Below, in pieces: positions 1 to 14,593 of a stretch of 64,000 nt of DNA. The notes under the pieces were generated by a model. The model was not told the origin of the DNA and did not search any database. It saw only the letters and a program-made list of their open reading frames with translations. The stretch's first letter is position 1; the number at the start of each line of letters is the position of its first letter. This stretch comes from Oncomelania hupensis (lineage: Eukaryota; Mollusca; Gastropoda; Littorinimorpha; Pomatiopsidae): positions 34,292,439 through 34,356,438 of the forward strand of contig CM072519.1 in the NCBI GenBank assembly GCA_036898135.1, in the 5' to 3' direction. Both the position numbers and the translations under genes were made by a program.

Positions 1-3000
1 CAAAACACAAAGACAAGTTACCTCCCATTTCCTAATAAGTCCTATTTCATCCCCCAAAACGAAGTGACGTGAGTTACAAGTGTTATTTTTTTGTTTGACT
101 TTTTTTTGATGAAGGATATTTTACATCCGAAGCCTGAATATGCTGGTGTGCATTTTTCTGTTGGCTGAAATTACTAATAATGTTACAAAATACGCTACTA
201 ACGGCTTTGATTTGAAAAAAAAAAGTTTTAATTTGAATTCATGTTGTTGGTGTATATTGTGCTGTGCTAAGCCACACAGCATCTGTACTGTAAAAAGCAG
301 ACTCCTTGCAGATGCTCTCTTGACACGTCGGCATTGAAAAGGCTCAGGTGTTTCTGTACATACTTTGATTATAGTGACTAACAAAATGACATGGTTCAAT
401 TCAGTATTGAATCAATACGTCGCTTGTGCGCTTGGACTAACTAATATCATTTGGTAACGCAAATGATAAGCTAAACTCTAATTTAAAACTCTTTTCAGAT
501 AAATACTTTTGGAGAGGTGGTGGATTGATGCGAGGGATAGCCTAATGGCCTGTCTTAATTGGAAGGTTCGTTGAGGTTCAAGAACCTAGGTCCCTGAACC
601 TTTTTTTTTTCCAAAACGTTCGGGAACCTAGGGATCTGAGAACCCCGAAAAAGGTTCTTGAACCTCCGCGAATCTTCCACGACAGGTCTTAATGCAAAAC
701 CCTTTCCAGGTAAATATTTAGGGGACTGGGACAGGGTGGGCCATTGGTGAGCTGAAAAAGTGTGTGAGTTGCCTAGCCATTCTCTTCGTCTTTCGGGGTC
801 ATATTTTCAATAGTAAGTAGCTTTGCGCAGTTCTTTGAGGCAATTAATGTGCTGTTTAAGAACAGTCACTTTGCTTTAATGACTTCACTTTCACTTGCCA
901 CACCACTCAACGCCGAAATGCACTGCCTTGAGGTCTTATCAACAGCGATGATGTTCCACTGTTTCTATGGTGGTAAAATGCATGGACATGTTGCAACAAC
1001 CGAGACTATAGTGATGAGTGATGAGCAATTTAAGTGAACACAGAAATAAAGGATACAATATTGGTTTACGTCTGTTAGCCTTGGCGCCTATTTAACGTTT
1101 AGGAACACATTTGTTTGTAGACCGCAGTTAGTTTATCTGTTGTTCGCAGAAGGGATTTTCAACCTACATTGAATGGTCTGGAGGCGTTTTAACATCTTCA
1201 CCCACCTTGGTGTTTAACAATTTGCCCAAACAAAAAGATTATATATCATGTTGTGTGTGTGTGTGTGTGCGTGCGGGCGCGTGTGTGTGTGTGTTTGTGT
1301 GTGTCTAGCGGGTAAACTGTTGCACAAAGACTTCAAATGGAGATCAAAGTATTCGAACTAGATTCTATCATGAAAGAAGGCTTGTAACACCAACGCAGAA
1401 GAGTGAACATTTTACAACATAATCAAAATTTGATCGAAACAAATCACGATTTTTACTTCATATTCTGTGTTCAAGAGCCATTAACCTCTTAAATAAATGT
1501 GCTGCTGCTGCACATCATCTTCAATGCATTAACTCAGCCTTCATGAATGGGGTCGAAATCCAAATTAATTGCACACACAAAAAAACCCTATAAAATATCT
1601 AATTGACGGTAAGAGATGATATTTGCTGAAATATATATTCATCCATATTTGTGTGTCTAATATTTGAGAAAACATTGAACTTAAACTTCGTGTCCTACGT
1701 TCTAAAGGTCGTCTGCTGTAATAGTGAATGGTTTATGTTACCTTAGAAGAGAGGCGCACGCGCCCAGTAAATTAACGCAGTGGAGCTTAACGAATAATGC
1801 TCCAAGGCGTTGTTGCCAATTAGCCAAGCGGGCGTATTGTGTGCCAGAGGCATTTCGTGACGCGTGACGATCTTATTAAGGAACCCTTTGCGTCTTTCGC
1901 TAGGTGATCTTATCGAGGAACCCAGCCTCTTTTAAGCTGTTTACACGCTTATTTGAGACCTTCACCTCAATAATGAGGATTAAATAAGCTATACTCTTCT
2001 ATGGTTATACTATCTAGTGTGCAAATTTGAAAACTGACACCGTACTCACTTAAAGATCTAAGAACTATGAATAATAATTTCCAAGGCACGAATCGTCACT
2101 AATTCATTTTAATGTTCTTATTTACTAATTTTAACTTAAACTTTTAATGTTTAAGGCACTTGCCTACTCTACGAGACAGTCTTGGCGCTTGGGAGAGGTT
2201 GAGGAGAGCGAGAGAGAGCGAGAGAAAGAAAGAGAGAGAGGTGGGGTTTATTTCATTGTTGTTGATGTTGTTGTGGTTGTTAATTTATTACTACTGACGG
2301 TATTGTGTGTATTCGCCACACATAACCACGCATAAAATTAAAAAAAATTATTGCTTTGACAAATCTTCGCAACAGGAAGACACGCAAAATATTCTCTTTG
2401 TGGATTTGTTTGTTAGTGTTTTCGTTGTTTTTGTTGCTTTAAGTTAAAAAATACTTGTTGAATGAACAGAGGCGTTTTTTAAAATGAATAATAAGTTACT
2501 GCTAGATTTATGTCATGGAAGAAATAAAACAGGGAAATGCTACAATTCAAACTTTGCAAGGTTGATGTTCCTGTTTGTTTCTCATTATTGTAGATTTATG
2601 TCATGGTTTCCTGTGTACGTAATTATGTTTACATATGAATGCTTTTGCCTATTCTTTTGGGGGTTTTGTTTGTTTGTTTGTTGGTGTGTGAGACAGATTT
2701 GCTGGTTTTTGTGCGTTTGAACTAAAAGCATTAGATTTAGTTTGTTTTTAATCTTAAAAAACGTTTTAAAAATAATTATTGTAGTTTCTTGTGAACTTCG
2801 GTGACCTTCAATTATTACTGTAGCTTACTTGTGATCGTCTGCAAGTAACTGGCACCATTATCAGCTTCGATGAGCCGTAATTGTCATATGTACTTTGGCT
2901 AGTAATTATCATTTTTCAGGTAAGGATTAGTATTCTGTCTGAAGTATTAATAAGCATTGTTATTTCATTACACTAGTTTGACGCGAACACGCGCTTGATA

Positions 3001-3258
3001 ATAGTTATACAAGAAAACATGTGTCTGAAAATAAGATGTTATTGATAAAATGTAATTGCTCAGAGTTTGACTTCATATTTGACCTCGAGATAATTTTCAC
3101 TTCTTGATTAAAAATTGTAAGCCCGGTAAAAATAGTTTGAGGGCCGCTGCTGCTATGTGTGAAATAAACGTGTGTAACTTAGTGGGTTGTTTTGAATATG
3201 TTCTCTGTATCTTGCTTCCCTATCTTGTTTGCGATTGCAGTATTTGAATGAAAGTCAT

Positions 3259-3323
<65 letters not shown>

Positions 3324-3485
3324 ACTTTCTCTCGCTGTCTCCTCCATCCGCTCTGACTAAACAGTTTTTTCTCTCTTACATGAAAAGCATAGCCAAACAC
3401 GCATAAAACGAACACACTTTCAGCGAACAACGCTTTTACGGAAGGAAATAAATAAAAATCCCCTGCCAGAGTTGTTACTTAAAAC
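1..3485. other. Intergenic sequence without recognised genes
   Basis: AT-rich sequence with one MITE, a TG microsatellite at about 1250-1305, a GA-rich patch at about 2205-2240 and a CT array at about 3262-3321. Short open frames here look random. I see nothing else. Confidence 0.6.
548..690. mobile_element. Foldback MITE
   Basis: Two inverted arms of about 37 bp: GCCTGTCTTAATTGGAAGGT at the left, and the reverse complement of a closely similar sequence ending GACAGGTC at the right. Both contain GAGGTTCAAGAACCT. A diverged relative lies at about 38700-38815. Confidence 0.6.
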
Positions 3486-3497
3486 TTTCTAGATACA

Positions 3498-4072
3498 TTA
3501 CATTACATTATTATTGCTTTAGGTCCAGCGGACTCTTCCGAGCCAAATCAGGACCGGACAACCCCCGATCCGCATAAAAGATCTGCTGAAACAACCCTAG
3601 TGGTAAAACCGAAAGCTCTCCACCAGCCAGTCACTTTACAATAAAGACATCCCACGCAGGGGGCGGCTGAGGCTTCACCCCAACTTATCGAACCCCCGTT
3701 TACAAAAACAAAATAGAATACAAACATCATTATAAATTATCAACAAAACACATACATATAAAATGCCTACATTGCTAAATAATAACATCATAGGAAGCCC
3801 TAGTGACCACCCGGGCAGAAAGCATCCAATATTCCCAAGCTGATCCAACAGACCTCATACACAAATAAGGAGTCTTGTCCCGGAAGAGTTTTCAAGAAAA
3901 AAGGTAGGAGACTGGGCTAGCGAAGAAGACGATAGTATAGCAGATTGATAGAACAGAGCAGGAATGAGAAAGAGCAAATGAGAAAGACAGCGACAGTGGG
4001 AATTTAAAGCACTAAATTTCCAGAAAGTGGGGATACTATTTATACTGAAACCCCCGGCACCCCAACGGTGGT
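3498..4072 (-). mobile_element. Full-length non-autonomous retroposon with (TAATG)n tail
   Basis: 575 bp flanked by a 12-bp target duplication TTTCTAGATACA (3486-3497 and 4073-4084). Read on the - strand it starts near GTTGGGGTGCCGGGGGTTTC and ends in a GTCCGCTGGAC hairpin, then CTAAAGCAATAAT and a TAATG tail. A second full-length copy is at 61947-62598. No convincing open frame is seen, so it is probably mobilised by another element's enzymes. Confidence 0.8.
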
Positions 4073-4084
4073 TTTCTAGATACA

Positions 4085-4657
4085 ACGAACACGGTTACAA
4101 CAACGTAGCTTCGCTTACATCGAGTGTATTGTTTTTAATCCTAAACAACAATTTTCGGCAGCTTTAACTAATTCAAAGTTTGAAAACTTTGCAGATCCGG
4201 AAACTTCACGCAAATGACTTCATGTTTATTACGCTGAATGTTGACATTTACCAGATGTCTGTAGAATGATGGACATGCTCTATGGGCATTCTTTTTTCCA
4301 ATGTCGTGGAAACATGACGGCAAAACGGAAAAGAATTCAAATTGCTCCGATTGAAATCTTTAAATAATATCGCATGGGGAAGCGCGTATCCACACAAGAA
4401 AAAAGCTGACATAGCCAAGAATGTAAAATTCCACAATCAACGTTAAGCACCTTTTTAAACAGAAAGAAGACTTATGAAGTGTGTGTGTGCGTATTCGTAT
4501 GGAAGCGTTAAATGATAAATGTGGTGTGTGTGTTTCGTGTGTGCACTTGATTTTGTGTGTGTGTGTGTGGGAGTGTGTGTGTGTGTGTCTGCTTGTGAAT
4601 GTGGATATTAGTGAGATTTTGTGCAATTATTTATCTATAGCACGATGCAGCCAATAT

Positions 4658-4704
<47 letters not shown>

Positions 4705-5959
4705 TTAATGAGTCATGACCTGCCAAAAACTCTTCTAAAATCAACCCTATTGCAATAACATGACGAGAGTACAGTTTAACGTTTTCTGGGCTATAAATGT
4801 TATATCAAAGACCCATTTTAGAGACACGGTGGTTATAACGAATACAAACCACCACATTCGGTCACTAACCGTCGACTACGGCTACAACACATTTTCGCCT
4901 GTAACGAATGGGGAAAAAAACTCTCCCTTGAACTTCGTTGTAAGCGTGTTCGACTATATTTCAAAACAAACTGAAGTTTTAAAAAAAAAAAAAAAAGAGG
5001 TCGAGTGTAGTCCGGGAACCGGATTGCAAGGTACATTTACATCTTCTTTCATGCCATATTTACTCTTTAATTCGTCTCAATTAATGGTTTTTATTCACGA
5101 AGAAAGAACAACAGTGGGTGTTGCAAATTCTCCTCTTTAGGTTCTTCCTTGCATATTTACATTCTAAAGCCTATTTAATGGATTGTATTCAAGATTGGTA
5201 ATCAAACTTTAATAAAGGGGTGTTAAAAACGTTAAAGTTTTTCCTCACGTCGTGCTTCCTTCTTTCTGCAGTCAATAGGCTATTGATTTTTTGGAGTTTC
5301 CAGACGGGGTATATAAGACGTATGCTTGGTACATAATACAATCGTTTTACATACAATAAAAATAAAACATAATAATTAATCCCTAATATAATTCTCTCGC
5401 TCGGAGCAAATTCTCACGATCGTGCACACTGAATTTCCCAACATTAAAGGGACATATGCCTAAAAAATACTGTTTGCATTCGTTGATTTGGTGTGTTTTA
5501 AAAAAATCACTAATTCGAGCGCGTGACCTTATACGTTCTTCTCATATGACCGTACGCTCTGAACTTCCTAGTAATTAATATCAGTCAACTCCAAGAAGAG
5601 GGGAAGGAAGAGATGGGCCGGGGGGGGGGGGGGGGGGTTAGGGAGAATTAGGAAAACTAGAATAAAGCAGGGTTAACAATTTCATTTGAAAGACAAGTAC
5701 AACTGTTGTTGTTGGTTGTCGTTGTTGTTGTTTTAAGAAAATAGTAATTAATCATTCTGTACAGAAGTTAAAAAGTGTTAAGTGCCATAATGACATCAGA
5801 GAACTTGTATAGCATAAAATAGCATATAAGCCTTCCATTAATCCGAGTGCAAGGGAGATAATTCTACCAAAGTCCTCCCTTGAAATAGTAAGGAAAATGG
5901 CAGCTGCACTATCTCTATGGAAGTTCTCTGATGACCTGTTCCTCCTACAACGTTAATGC

Positions 5960-5991
<32 letters not shown>

Positions 5992-7893
5992 TAATAATAA
6001 TGGAATCATGCGCCTATCATCACCAAACGCTTAATAGGCATGATTGTCAATTGTATGCATAGTATGAGGTAAAAAAAAATTGATTACAAAGGACAACTTA
6101 TACGTCAATCAAAAAAAGGCATAAGTTATAATGAAGATGTCATTTTCAAGATGGTAATTATTCACATGTTTTCCATTTATCATTGAAATTAAATTTATAA
6201 AATATACTGATTATTTAAAACGATCCATAGAGTTCAAATTTAAGTTTTAACAGAGGTTTCATCAAAAAAGTTTATGCTCAAAGAATTAGGTTAAATAGTT
6301 ATATTTTTCATTACTTATGTTTTATTCATAGATTAATCTGTAAGTATTTCGCAATTAATATATTTTTAAAATGCATTCTCCGCGAAGATTGCAATAAGCA
6401 TATATGTTGTCATATTGCTTTCTTATTCATTCGTACATCATAAACAAGCAATAACAATAGATTTCTTTTATATAATTATGTCGTTATATTAATTGTTGTT
6501 CATATTAACTTCTTTATTTTAATTTTAAGTTAATCTGTTTCTAATTTAATATGTTGTCTAATATCACAGATGTGAATAGACGTTAAATTAAATAAATAAA
6601 ACGTTAATGCTATTGTGTAGATGCTTTATATATTTGCACCGAATGTGACGGGTGTCAACCAATGAACAGTCTGGGAAACAGCAGCAAAGCGAAGGTACTC
6701 TATGGAGTCCGTCGGAATTTTACAATTTGTGTTCTTTTGTTTAAACCCATAAAAAAAAAAGCAGAATGTAGATTCGCACCCTAACTGATGCTCGTTCCCG
6801 CCAATGGACACGTACTCTAACGACACGAAAATTAATGTCAGCTTTGTTACTGCTACAGTAACCTAGTCCACACAAAAGAAAGAAAGGCTTTCGGGGACGC
6901 CTAATAATTCACGCACAGCAAAACTGTTAAAAGATGGGTCAACAGAAGTAAGCAGTGCAAATTTACCCTCCTCTAACAATAAGTAGGCCTAAAGGTCCAC
7001 CCACATTCGGGTGACGAGAGTAAATTTAAACATGCAAATTCGTCAGCATCAGCTGACAGAAAGACTAAAACAAAACAAAAAGAAAGAAAATTGAAAGAAA
7101 AAAAAATGTATCTAGAAAATTTGAATTGCAAAATTCTATGGCATCTCCTGAGAGAATGAGTTAATTAAATGTTTCCATTGAAAATGAGACTTTTGCACGG
7201 CCAGTATTAGTAGCGTGTTAATCTATTCAAAACAAAGAAAACAGTATAACTCTACATGCACGACAGAGAGCCCTTTGTGAATTGCGACGATGGCGTAGAG
7301 GTAAATCACACCCTTTTATCCCAAAAACCCGGGTTCGATTCCTGTAATCGGCAGTGGTCCTAGAGGAAACGGGTTCGATCTTGATTTCCGTTCATTTTTT
7401 GTGTGCATGCGTGATATCGGTGACTAGCACCTTTATGCTCAACAGCTTGAGCTCCAAACTGCATAACAATAAACGCAAACAGGCTATTATCCGGCAATGC
7501 AAATATTAACTGGAAATGCAAGTATTATCTGGAAATTAAAAAAAAAATAAACAAGGTAAGATTTGATACGGATACAGACAAGGAAGTGAAAAACCTGTGG
7601 TTTGTTTTTCAGATTTAACATTGTGTGAGCATCGATGCTTTGTCACTATATCCTCACCTTAACCTGATCTAGACAATAATTTATTAGAACTTGCGTTTTC
7701 TACATGTAACGTGAAACGCTTTTCCTTAGAATAGTTGTATTTCACTGCAAATTGTTTTGTTGATGTTCTTTGTTTGCTGTTGTTTTTTTAGGGAGGTGGA
7801 GGAAAAGAGGGGTGGAGGTGCAGTGATGGCAATTATGGTGGTGATGGTGATGTGTGTAAATAATATGCTATGCTAAGGTGTGTGTGTTTGTGC

Positions 7894-7936
<43 letters not shown>

Positions 7937-8930
7937 GTATAGTTAGTCGTGCTATAGCAAAATTTCACAACTAAGAACTTTTTATAACCGAAAAAATTGG
8001 ATATTAGCATCTAACTTCGGATCCAGTACCTACAACTAATCTGTTAACACACTCTGCTTTCAAGGTGTGTCTATAATACAGGAAGCTATGACGCGCTTTT
8101 TTTTTCTTTAGTCTAACTTAAAGCGCGGCGAACTGAAGAGATCGCAAAAACAAAAATCGGAATAGAAATCAAGTTTTCATGTTGAAATTTTAGACTGACA
8201 GCATCCAATACCATTACTGAAGGTAAGTAAGTATAGAAAGTAATTTTTAGGTGAGTTATCGCTGCTTGTACGTGTACGCTTATTGCATCGGGCGAGAACA
8301 TGGAAGGAGGTATATTGTGTACCCGCATGTGCCTCGTAACACAGACTTTAAAGATGCTGCACTGATGACCTGCACGGGTGATTACCAAATTTAAAACTAC
8401 AAAAACTAAACCACAAAAAAACAAGAAAACAGCAAGCACTACGGCGCATTTCCCATTATGCGGTATGATGCTGCTCTGTGACTGCTGTGCGTTCGCTAAT
8501 AAGGAAACCCACATTTCTCTCGCATTAATTCGGTGACAAATATTCTGCCTATCTAAAATGGGGAAATTAAAACAAACGAAACAAGCAAACAAAAGATGTA
8601 AAGACTTTCCAATGTATTTCCAGACATTCACAGGCGTAGCCGAAAAAAATAAGCATTTTCAAAAAAGTGGTAATGTTGTTGGCGGTGTTGTGATTCGGCT
8701 CTATCCCAACGACAAAAAAGAAAGCATGGAACGATAGGCCATGATCTGAACTATCAGCAAATCGGTTCAGCCAGTTCTTAGATACAGCGCAAAACTCCTT
8801 TTTTTTAAATGGTGAAGCGCAATGATGTTCACTTTGAGAAAATAGAAATAAGAATGATCCAACATGCATAGCAGTAGCTAAAGTATCCGCAAAATAAACA
8901 CGATAAATTTCGGTTCAGCTAATCTTGTGA
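4085..8930. other. Intergenic sequence without recognised genes
   Basis: AT-rich. Contains TG and CT arrays (about 4487-4705), an A run at about 4980, a G run at about 5620-5637, an AAT array at about 5961-6000 and a TG/GA array at about 7878-7933. The longest open frames (4760-5140 on +, 8113-8631 on -) show no family features and I do not call them genes. Confidence 0.5.
7283..7362 (+). repeat. tRNA-like sequence, probable SINE remnant
   Basis: A-box-like TGGCGTAGAGGTAAATC and B-box GGGTTCGATTCC are spaced as in a tRNA, but the stems do not close well. A second GGGTTCGAT follows at about 7368. Probably not a working tRNA gene. Confidence 0.3.
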
Positions 8931-8934
8931 GAAG

Positions 8935-8990
8935 GTTGTTGTTGTTGAATCAAATTTTATTCATCAGATTAACATAAGTTGTACTGATGT
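8935..8990 (-). repeat. AAC-tailed SINE 3' end
   Basis: The - strand reads GTACAACTTATGTTAATCTG, ATGAATAAAATTTGATTC and then AAC repeats. No clear target duplication or tRNA-like head is seen. Confidence 0.5.
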
Positions 8991-9299
8991 AACATAAACA
9001 AATTACGAAATCTACCATGCGCACATCATAGATATTTTCCACATTATCAAACCATAAACATTATTATACTACTGACATACACATACATTTGTAACAACAT
9101 ACATTCCCTTATAACAATTAGTTCACATTAAGAAACAATTTTTTTTTAAAATAAATAAATAAACAGTGGAACCGTTCAACTTCACCTGTGAAGAACGAAG
9201 TATTTATAAATGTCATTTTACGTCTTACAGAAAGTTGAAGTTTGGCCTCCAAGCCCCTACACCTCCACACCCCATTAAACAAAAAAATAAAAAATTAAT

Positions 9300-9385
<86 letters not shown>
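9300..9385. repeat. A run and AAT microsatellite
   Basis: About 27 A residues followed by about 18 AAT units. The flanking sequence to about 9700 is nearly pure A/T. Confidence 0.9.
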
Positions 9386-9387
<2 letters not shown>

Positions 9388-10589
9388 TACTAAAATTAAA
9401 AAAGATAAAATAATAATAATTATTATTATTTATTAAAAAGAACTAAAAAATTTTTTTTTACATTAAAAAAAACAACTCAAAATTAAAACAAATTAATAAA
9501 TAATCCCCCCCCCCACCTTCCCTCCTCTCCCAAACCAAAATAAATAATTAATAAATATTTATTGAAACTAATAATGCTTAATTAAATAAAATAGGTACAA
9601 AAAATTAAATTAAAAAAATGGCTAGACTAATTGTAAAAAATTAAAACAACAAACAAACAAACCATTAGAAGAAATTGAATAATTCATGACTTAATTAAAT
9701 CTATGCTTAAACAAACAAAACAGAAGAAATTGAATAATTCATGACTTCTAATTAAATCTATGAGCATTAAGCTCAATGACCAATCAGAATGTTCTTCTGG
9801 ATATACAATACTTGAGATTGAGATAGGTAGTTTTAATTTATTTAAATGTAAATGGAAGTGCAAGGAGGTAGAAGAAGAGGGAGTTGATTTTGTGATAAGG
9901 AAAAAGTGTGTTTGGAACATCCCAAAAAATTAAATTGAGAGCGACGGACTGACCGACAACCTGACTGCTACTGAAGGATGGCCCATGATCTGAGGTACCT
10001 ATATACCAAATTCAACAACATCGCTTAAGACGTTTTTGATATATCGAGCGCAAACGTGTTTAGCAACAAAATAAGTTCTTCGACATTGAAATTTGCGGTA
10101 GAGCAAATCTGATGGCACGTGAGGCAGGTCATTAACCTATGTAATGTTCCCAGGAAGTTTAGTCAGAATCCGTTCAGTGGTTCTTGAGATATAACTTCCA
10201 ACGGACCGACAGATGGACCGACCGATCGACAGACCGACATTTGGCTCGTTCTGATTCCCGACTGTTCCAAGGTTTTTCCATATAAGTCTGGAAATACACA
10301 AATCTAAATTATCTGGTTTTATTAGCTACCCCTATGCTATTGAGGATTAACTAATTCTTTCTGCTACCCCTATGCTATCGACGATCCATTAGTCTTGGTT
10401 AATGCGATTGTGAGTGAAGCGATTGCTGACCGTGGGGTCAGTGAGCTGATAAACGCTAAGCTTTTTCAACAACCTCCGACCACAAACTTTTGGTATTTGT
10501 TTACAATCAAGAAGACTTAGGCTCAGAGCAGAGGCCAGTGGTTACCGATAATTAAGACCTAACTTTTCTCTGTTCCTGGAAACTGCACT

Positions 10590-13530
10590 GTGGGTTCGTG
10601 CACTGAATAGAATATATTCAACGTTCCCCGTCGTGTCATAAAAGGCGACTAACAGGGGTGATGTCAGCACGGCATCACTGGGCGAAAGTCTTCTACACAG
10701 AAGTCACCGACCATGACTGAGGAAACTCACGTTACTATAGGTTCAACATTACATTACATTACATTACATTACATTACATTACATGGTTATTGCTTTAGAT
10801 CCAGCGTATAGGTTCAACGACCACGTGCTCGGGGCCAAGGTGAGCCACACTGTACTCGTGGATTTCGGCTTTGGTCAACAACCTGGAGAGGATTGGGCCC
10901 CGCCAAGTCTTTCTTGCCCAAGACACATCATATTATGAAAAGAACCCCTCATTACATACCGGATCGGTCGGCGCCGGGTCACCAAGGACCGCGTCTTCCG
11001 TTGGCCACCAGTGTAAGTGTGTTACTGATGGACAACCTAGCAAGATCCGCACGAGAGACAACATCGTCATAGGAACCCTAACTGCGAGGGAAAATTAGAA
11101 GAACTGGCCCACGAGCTGGATCACTATTGATGGAACATTTTAGGTATAAGCGAACTGCGCTGGAAAGGCCTATGTGAAATAATGACCGATAAAGGCCACA
11201 AGCTTTATCGTTAGAGATGATACGCACGAACAAGGCGTTGTATTCTTGGTCCACAAAGACATTCTAGACATTGTCATTGGTTGACGCCCAGTCTCCAGTA
11301 GACTCATTACCATCCGTCTGAGAGCAGCCCCTTTCAACATCACCATCATCCAGGCCTATGCTCCAACATCAGATTATGACGACAGCGAAGTCGAGGACTT
11401 CTATGAACATCTTGGTCCTTGACCAAGTGCCGAGGAAGGAAATAGTCATAGTGCAAGGCGACTAGAATGCCAAGGTTGGACAAGATGCGTACTACAACTG
11501 GGGAGACACGTGTCGACTCATTGCAACAACGAGACAAATCACAGAGGTCTGAGACTCTTGGAGTTTGCCAGATTTAACAATCTGATACTGGCAAAAACGC
11601 TTGGTCCCCATAAAAATTCCAGACGATGGACCTGGCACAGTCCCAGCGGAGAGCATCACAACCCGATTGACTACATCATGGTCAAGAAACGCTTTAGATC
11701 AAGCGTCAACATTGGCAGGACACCCACTTTTCCAGGGGCAGACATCAGAAGAGACCACGGTCTCGTGATGATGTCTTTCCGGCTCCACTTGAAGAGAATA
11801 AAAACAGCAAAGTGCACCAGGCTGAAGTTCGACCTGGAAAAACTGCAAGACCCGGAGGTGGCAGAAATATTCAAAGTCAAAATTGGAGGGAAATTTGCAC
11901 CACTGCTCATTTTGGGAGCTGGTGAAGTAGATGTCAACACCATGACCACCACCTTCAACTCAGCTGTGACAAATGCCGCCACTGAGATCCTTGGCAAGCA
12001 CCGACCAAAGAAGAAACCGTGGATCACATCTGAACTTTTGGACCTGTGCGACAAACGAAGAGAGATGAAAAAGAAAAAGAACACCTCACAGGCAGCTGAT
12101 GCCTACCAGAAAATCAACAGTGACACCCGAAAAGGCATGCGCACAGCACATGGGGAACTGGATAGAAGATCAATGCCAGGAAATAGAGAAAAGTCTTATC
12201 AAGAAAAACAGCAAGACAGCCTACCAGACTGTAAAGCGGCTGATAAGTGTTAAGTAGCCCAATGTCTCCACAATCCAAAGCAAGTCTGGCAAGCCTTACA
12301 GAAGAACAAGAAGTCTTTGATAGATGGACAGAGTACTGCTCTGACCTTTACAACCACACACCAAACGGAGACCCACCAGTTCTAGCATGTCCCCAGGACA
12401 TAGAAGAAGAAGAAGAAATCTTCCCAATTCTCCGAGAAGAAGAGGAGGTAGATCGCTGTGCAATCGCTGAAGAAAGGGAAGTCAGCAGGAGTGGATAACA
12501 TACCCGTAGAATTGCTTCAAGCAGGGGGAGAAGCGATGATTGACCCCTCGCCATTATCTGTAACAAGATCTGGCGGTTTGGGGAGTGGCCTACATCATAG
12601 ACCCAGTCGCTTGTCATCACTCTTCCCACAAATGGTAACCTTCAGGAGTGTGAAAATTACCGAACCATCAACCTCACCAGCCATCCCTGCAGTCCTCCTG
12701 AAAATAATACTCAACAGGTTCAAACCCCAAGCTGAACAAATCATAGCTGAAGAACAAGCAGGATTCAGGGCACGAACAGATTTTCAACCTCAGAATAATC
12801 TGCGAGAAAGACCTACAGCATCACCAACATGTCTGACATTCCGCTATGTGGGCAATCATGAGAGTGTACAACATCAGCCCTAACATTATTGAAATCATCA
12901 AAAGACTGTATAACAAGGCTACCAGTGCAGTCCTCCACAATAGCGCCATCGGGAACTGGTTCAGAACAACAATCGGCGTGCGTCAAGGATGCCTACCCTC
13001 TCCAACACTCTTCAACATCTTGCAGATCACGAAGGCACAGTCAGCATAGGGGAAGAGCAATCTCCAACCTCCGTTTTGCGGAAGATATTGATGGATTGGC
13101 TGGAGAGGAACAAGAACTTGAACAGCTTGTACACCTCCAGAGCCTTTGGAATGGAATTAAGTACCGAGAAGACCAAATATGATCAATGATGACCAACAAC
13201 ACCAATGGTATCAACACGGACAAGACCAATCCCTCAACACGGTAGATAGCTTCAAATAATTATTTAGGAGCCATTGTATGAGACAATGGGAAACTCCGAT
13301 GGTACGGCCACGTTACCAGAGCATCGGGCCTTGCAAAGACCATTCTGCAAGGCACAGTGCAAGGAGGTAGAAGAAGATGGAGATAGAAAAAGAGGCGGGA
13401 GGACAACATTCGAGAATGGACTGGCTTGACACTGATCGAATCCATGACTGGTTTGCTGATGACAGAGAAAGATGGAGTATGCTGGTTAAAGGATCATATG
13501 TAGTGCCCCAATGACCTTCGAGTTACGGGA
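10590..13530 (+). mobile_element. Degenerate RTE-like LINE with (GGATA) tail
   Basis: Endonuclease, reverse transcriptase and C-terminal pieces appear in order but in several frames. Endonuclease marks are APFNITIIQAYAPTSDYDD and HHNPIDYIMVKKRF; reverse transcriptase has GVRQGC and RFAEDIDG; the C-terminal part has RWDD-like 'REDNIREWTGL'. The active-site FADD is FAED. It ends GAGTTACGGGATAGGATAGG. The longest intact piece is 11510-12253. Clade is judged from GVRQGC and a CFDP2-like endonuclease, from memory. Confidence 0.8.
10748..10806 (-). mobile_element. 59-bp micro-retroposon (TAATG family) inside an RTE-like LINE
   Basis: Flanked by TATAGGTTCAAC (10736-10747 and 10807-10818). On the - strand it is CGCTGGATCTAAAGCAATAA, then CCATG and about seven TAATG units: the last bases of the 575-bp retroposon and its tail. 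Confidence 0.8.
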
Positions 13531-13774
13531 TAGGATAGGAAATGCACACCGCCACACGGTTAACGATGAGAAAACGGTGCATCGGCGGACAATAGGTGTG
13601 ACGGCATGTGTGGCAACACTGCACCTCTCTCTTTTGGCAAGCTGTTGAGGAAGGAGGCTAAGGGATGGAGAGTGGAGGAGGTGGGAAGACAGGATAGAGG
13701 AGGATGGGGCAGGAAAGGAAGAGGAGGTTCTGGCAAGTTGCTGAGGTTAAGGATGAGGAGGAGACTTTTAATTC

Positions 13775-13898
13775 TTGCAAGTAGCTGAGGAGAAGGAGGA
13801 GGATGGAGACGAGGAGAGAGAGAGGAGGAGGAGAGAGAAAGAGAGAGAAAAGGGGATAGAAAAAGAGAGAGAGAAAGAGAGAGAGAGAGGGGGTAGAG

Positions 13899-13968
<70 letters not shown>
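13775..13968. repeat. GA-rich region and GA microsatellite
   Basis: Imperfect GAGA/GGAG sequence passing into about 30 GA units (13905-13968). Confidence 0.9.
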
Positions 13969-14307
13969 AGGTTAAGGTGCGAAAAGAGGAGAAGAAGGCA
14001 GAATGAGCGACAACTGGAGTATAAAAACACTGCACAGGTAAAGACTGATCGCACTGAATCCAAGCTGCCTGGCACCTTTGATTGACAGGAGACAGACCAG
14101 GTAAATGGATGCTTAAATTACATTTGTGTTTTATAAACAATAGACAGGCTATGCAAATTGAAATTTGATGCTTTAAATTACATAAACAGGCCAGGTAAAT
14201 ATGAAACTGATGCATTGCTTACCTGGGTGTTACACACTATAATTTTTATCTGCTTCGCATTGTTCCATTACTTAAGTGGTATTTCAAGCACGACCATTCA
14301 TGGAAAG

Positions 14308-14440
14308 AAGAAGAAGAAGAAGGAGAAGGAGGAGGAGGAGGAACAAGAGGAGAAGAAGAAGAAGAAGAAGAAGAAGAAGAAGAAGAAGAAGAAGAAGAAG
14401 AAGAAGAAGAAGAAGAAGAAGAAGAAGAAGAAGAAGAAGA
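14308..14440. repeat. GAA microsatellite
   Basis: About 40 GAA units with early GGA variants. Charged runs translated from it are artefacts. Confidence 0.95.
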
Positions 14441-14593
14441 TTGACTTATGCCTATTAATGTAAGATACGGCTTTACGTGTGTGTGTAGATCAGTGTAGGT
14501 TTGTATGTGTATGTATATATGTGTGTATATATGTGTGTATGCATGCATAGGGCCTATGTATGTGTGTGTGTGGTTTGTATGTGAATGTGAGTA

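Noticed and set aside
1250..1305. Regulatory Z-DNA signal
   Set aside because: A TG repeat alone is too common in this window to support any function.
4760..5140. 126-codon frame on the + strand
   Set aside because: Contains a Lys run from an A tract and shows no recognisable domain. The context is repeat-rich.
8113..8631. 172-codon frame on the - strand
   Set aside because: No family motif, no coherent splice context, and it lies in AT-rich intergenic sequence. Likely chance.
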